Shown here: positions 5,896 to 6,332 of the stretch, piece after piece
Position numbering within the stretch: position 1 is the first letter of the stretch
How the letters are laid out: each line of letters begins with the position of its first letter
Assembly: GCA_020832965.1 (NCBI GenBank)
Contig: JAJHRM010000152.1
Coordinates: forward strand, 1 to 6,332
Source of the DNA: Thermofilum sp.
GTDB lineage: Archaea > Thermoproteota > Thermoprotei > Thermofilales > Thermofilaceae
DNA: 6,332 nt
Reading direction: 5' to 3'
Notes under the pieces: generated by a model
Database searches by the model: none
What the model saw: only the letters and a program-made list of their open reading frames with translations
Told to the model about the DNA's origin: nothing
Made by a program: the position numbers and the translations under genes

Positions 5896-6332
5896 ATGAG
5901 TGCTGTTCTCTCGGTTAAGAATTTACGGCTGTACTTCACGACCCGGAAGGGGGTAGTTAGAGCTGTTGATGACGTGAGCTTTGATCTCAAGAAGGAGGAA
6001 ACTTTAGCTATAGTGGGGGAGTCCGGCTGCGGTAAGAGCTCCCTTGCCAGGGCGCTGATACGACTACTGCCCAGGAATGTCCACACGTACAGCGGTGAAG
6101 TTCTGCTGGACGGAGTGGACGTGATGAAGCTGAGCGAGGAGATGTTCAGGCGGTCCGTGAGGTGGAGGAAGATCTCCATGGTCTTTCAGGGCGCGCAGAA
6201 CTCCTTGAACCCGGTGCTGAAGGTGGGCTTCCAGGTTGCTGAGCCGCTTATGATACACTTCGGTGTCTCGAAGGAGGAGGCGCTCGCTGAGGCGAAGAGA
6301 TACCTGAGGCTGGTTGGCATCCACGAGAGCTT
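5896..6332 (+). CDS. dppD: ABC transporter ATP-binding subunit, DppD type (5' part, cut by window end)
   Basis: The first 145 codons of a cytoplasmic ATPase that powers the importer, from a usual length of about 320-330. It begins MSAVLSVKNLRLYFTTRKG, and the following VVRAVDDVSF is the typical A-loop region. Walker A is GESGCGKSS (41-49). The Q-loop is MVFQGAQNSLNPV (95-107), characteristic of the peptide/nickel subfamily. The signature motif, Walker B and H-loop lie beyond the right edge. The start is ATG 5896, nine bases after the permease stop, with a good Shine-Dalgarno. Base composition rises along the gene: 6121-6180 has 34 G/C of 60, with many G-ending codons, unlike the preceding permeases. 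A DppF-type partner ATPase is expected downstream by analogy with other Dpp operons. No defect is visible. Confidence 0.93.
   Translation, partial: MSAVLSVKNLRLYFTTRKGVVRAVDDVSFDLKKEETLAIVGESGCGKSSLARALIRLLPRNVHTYSGEVLLDGVDVMKLSEEMFRRSVRWRKISMVFQGAQNSLNPVLKVGFQVAEPLMIHFGVSKEEALAEAKRYLRLVGIHES

Noticed and set aside
5778..6324. Two open frames on the minus strand opposite the end of the DppC-type permease and the ATPase
   Set aside because: They overlap each other and the Walker A and Q-loop coding region on the plus strand; they look like shadows of that gene.
1..6332. CRISPR arrays, insertion sequences, tRNA or rRNA genes
   Set aside because: No regularly spaced repeats, no transposase-like sequence or terminal inverted repeats, and no cloverleaf or rRNA-like stretch could be seen.

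Overview
The window looks archaeal and most like a hyperthermophilic member of the Thermoproteota (a Thermofilum-like crenarchaeon is my best guess, from style and not from any database match). The pointers are an Lrp/AsnC-type regulator with archaeal wording, TATA/BRE-type promoter elements about 28-35 nt upstream of start codons with little or no leader, a solute-binding protein held by a C-terminal membrane anchor instead of a lipid, surface domains rich in N-glycosylation sequons, and frequent ATA, AGG and AGA codons.

Layout. (1) Positions 1-529 hold the 3' end of a gene for a probable surface protein. Its C-terminal membrane anchor lies in a different frame from the ectodomain, so the gene appears frameshifted near 451-457. 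(2) Positions 530-643 are a short gap with no gene. (3) Positions 644-1063 are an Lrp/AsnC-family regulator split by two mutually compensating frameshifts, both at runs of A; the full protein can be read only by joining three segments. (4) A 20-bp convergent gap contains a perfect 15-bp palindrome with T-runs on both strands, a likely bidirectional terminator. (5) On the minus strand, 1084-3315 encodes a 743-residue family 5 solute-binding protein. (6) A 96-bp divergent promoter region contains the perfect palindrome TGCGCGCGCA. (7) On the plus strand follow a DppB-type permease (3412-4488), a DppC-type permease with a large extracellular insert (4498-5886) and the start of a DppD-type ATPase (from 5896, cut by the window end).

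Items 5-7 form one ABC importer of the peptide/nickel/oligosaccharide (Dpp/Opp) class. The binding protein captures substrate outside the membrane, the two permeases form the channel and the ATPase drives transport. A second ATPase (DppF-type) would be expected just past the right edge. The substrate cannot be read from the sequence; in archaea this class moves oligosaccharides as well as peptides.

The most interesting points are the order of sequence motifs in the binding protein, which suggests a circular permutation of the usual family 5 fold, the roughly 190-residue glycosylatable insert in the DppC-type permease, and the clustering of three apparent frameshifts in the first 800 bases while the transporter genes are clean.
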